From: Deltaproteobacteria bacterium | GTDB lineage: Bacteria > Desulfobacterota > JAENJC01 | DNA: 6,237 nt | Assembly: GCA_016208525.1 (NCBI GenBank) | Contig: JACQYJ010000138.1 | Coordinates: 1 to 6,237, forward strand | Direction: 5' to 3' | In this document: positions 5,835 through 6,237 of the stretch, piece after piece | How positions within the stretch are numbered: the stretch's first letter is position 1 | Layout of the letters: each line of letters opens with the position of its first letter | Position numbers and translations under genes: made by a program | Notes under the pieces: model-generated | The model's input: only the letters and a program-made list of their open reading frames with translations | What the model was told of the DNA's origin: nothing | Database searches by the model: none

Positions 5835-6014
5835 GGCTGTGACCTTCCCTTCTGCTATCTCCCTCAGGGCAACGACAATCTCCTTATTCCCCCTTGGGTT
5901 CACCAGTGGGTGTGCGCCCTGCACGAGCTGGCGGACCCTCTTTGTCGCCAGCATAACCAGGGTAAAACGGTTATCCACTTGCTTTAAACAATCTTCAACA
6001 GTTATTCTTGCCAT
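5817..6014 (-). CDS. rpoZ: DNA-directed RNA polymerase omega subunit RpoZ
   Basis: Omega is a small, non-essential subunit that helps RNA polymerase assembly by binding beta-prime. In some bacteria it also forms part of a ppGpp-binding site. The 65-residue product begins MARITVEDCLKQVDNRFTLV, the characteristic omega N-terminus, and continues with MLATKRVRQL and KEIVVALREIAEGKV, which carry the conserved helix that packs on beta-prime. It is at the short end of the family range but complete, and its acidic C-terminal tail is minimal. The ATG at 6014 is supported by a strong Shine-Dalgarno eight bases upstream and lies 15 bases after the gmk stop. Its place between gmk and rel is a common arrangement, also known from gamma- and delta-proteobacteria, and links transcription machinery with the stringent response. 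Confidence 0.93.
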   Translation of the reverse strand: MARITVEDCLKQVDNRFTLVMLATKRVRQLVQGAHPLVNPRGNKEIVVALREIAEGKVTAVTSRE

Positions 6015-6022
6015 ATTTGTTG

Positions 6023-6029
6023 CCTCCTT
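6023..6029 (-). promoter_or_regulatory. Shine-Dalgarno AAGGAGG for rpoZ
   Basis: On the - strand AAGGAGG begins on the base after the gmk TAA (6032-6030) and lies eight bases before the rpoZ ATG. gmk and rpoZ are therefore almost certainly cotranscribed. Confidence 0.85.
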
Positions 6030-6237
6030 TTATGCCAATCCCCAATCCTCTTTTATCTGAGGGATTACCGACTCTCTCCTGCATCGCTCTGCAGCGATAA
6101 TAGACTTAAGCCTCTCAACAGCATCTTCAAAAAGGTCATTAACTATTATGTAGTCGTAATTGACTATACGCCCTATCTCTTCTCTGGCATTCAAAAGCCT
6201 TGCCTTTACCACTTCGTTCCCTTCGCTTCCTCTTCCT
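6030..6237 (-). CDS. gmk: Guanylate kinase Gmk, C-terminal part
   Basis: The gene enters from the right edge, and about 68 C-terminal codons are visible before TAA 6032-6030. Gmk phosphorylates GMP to GDP with ATP and so feeds the guanine nucleotide pool that Rel draws on. The visible part reads GRGSEGNEVVKARLLNAREE, then IGRIVNYDYIIVND and LFEDAVERLKSIIAAERCRR. This matches the RG(T/S)E...RL.NA..E...YDYVIVND....A...L..II.AE pattern of the guanylate kinase C-terminal half. The P-loop and GMP-binding residues would lie beyond the window. A GTG at 6212 is an internal valine, not the start. Nothing in the visible part looks damaged. Confidence 0.92.
   Translation of the reverse strand, partial: GRGSEGNEVVKARLLNAREEIGRIVNYDYIIVNDLFEDAVERLKSIIAAERCRRESVIPQIKEDWGLA

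Overview
The window comes from a bacterial chromosome. Gene order and protein character fit a Desulfuromonadota (Geobacter-like) or Nitrospirota-type genome. The basis is the gmk-rpoZ-relA-ridA run next to rpmB, a bifunctional Rel with the RFKD synthetase signature, and a four-cysteine L28. This lineage call is inference; no 16S or other decisive marker is present.

Layout: bases 1-30 are a heptanucleotide tandem repeat that runs straight into the 3' two-thirds of rmlB. On the + strand, rmlB, rmlD, rmlA and rmlC follow closely (720-2971) and make up the dTDP-L-rhamnose pathway (dTDP-glucose -> 4-keto-6-deoxyglucose -> epimerised ketosugar -> dTDP-rhamnose). RmlA supplies the first intermediate. 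Rhamnose of this kind goes into O-antigen or other surface glycans. A 140-base gap (2972-3111) holds a good sigma70-type promoter and ribosome-binding site for rpmB (L28, + strand). rpmB converges on ridA, and the two stop codons overlap. The rest of the window is on the - strand and reads right to left: gmk (C-terminal end only), rpoZ, an intergenic stretch of about 150 bases with a hairpin and a promoter, relA/rel, then ridA. This group combines GMP kinase, RNA polymerase omega, the (p)ppGpp synthetase/hydrolase and an enamine deaminase, which is a known housekeeping and stringent-response neighbourhood.

The striking feature is lesions in otherwise well-conserved genes. rmlA lacks about 30 conserved codons, with a frame change near base 1750. 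relA loses most of its ACT domain exactly at the ridA start codon and then reads out of frame through ridA. rpmB has an in-frame TGA between its two CxxC halves. rmlB stops matching its family exactly where the heptamer repeat begins. rmlD, rmlC, ridA and rpoZ look intact. Either the consensus sequence has collapsed or lost short segments, or the locus has suffered several small deletions; the sequence alone cannot decide. I found no new defence, mobile or RNA system. The most biologically interesting intact signal is a promoter placed so that relA mRNA would be leaderless.
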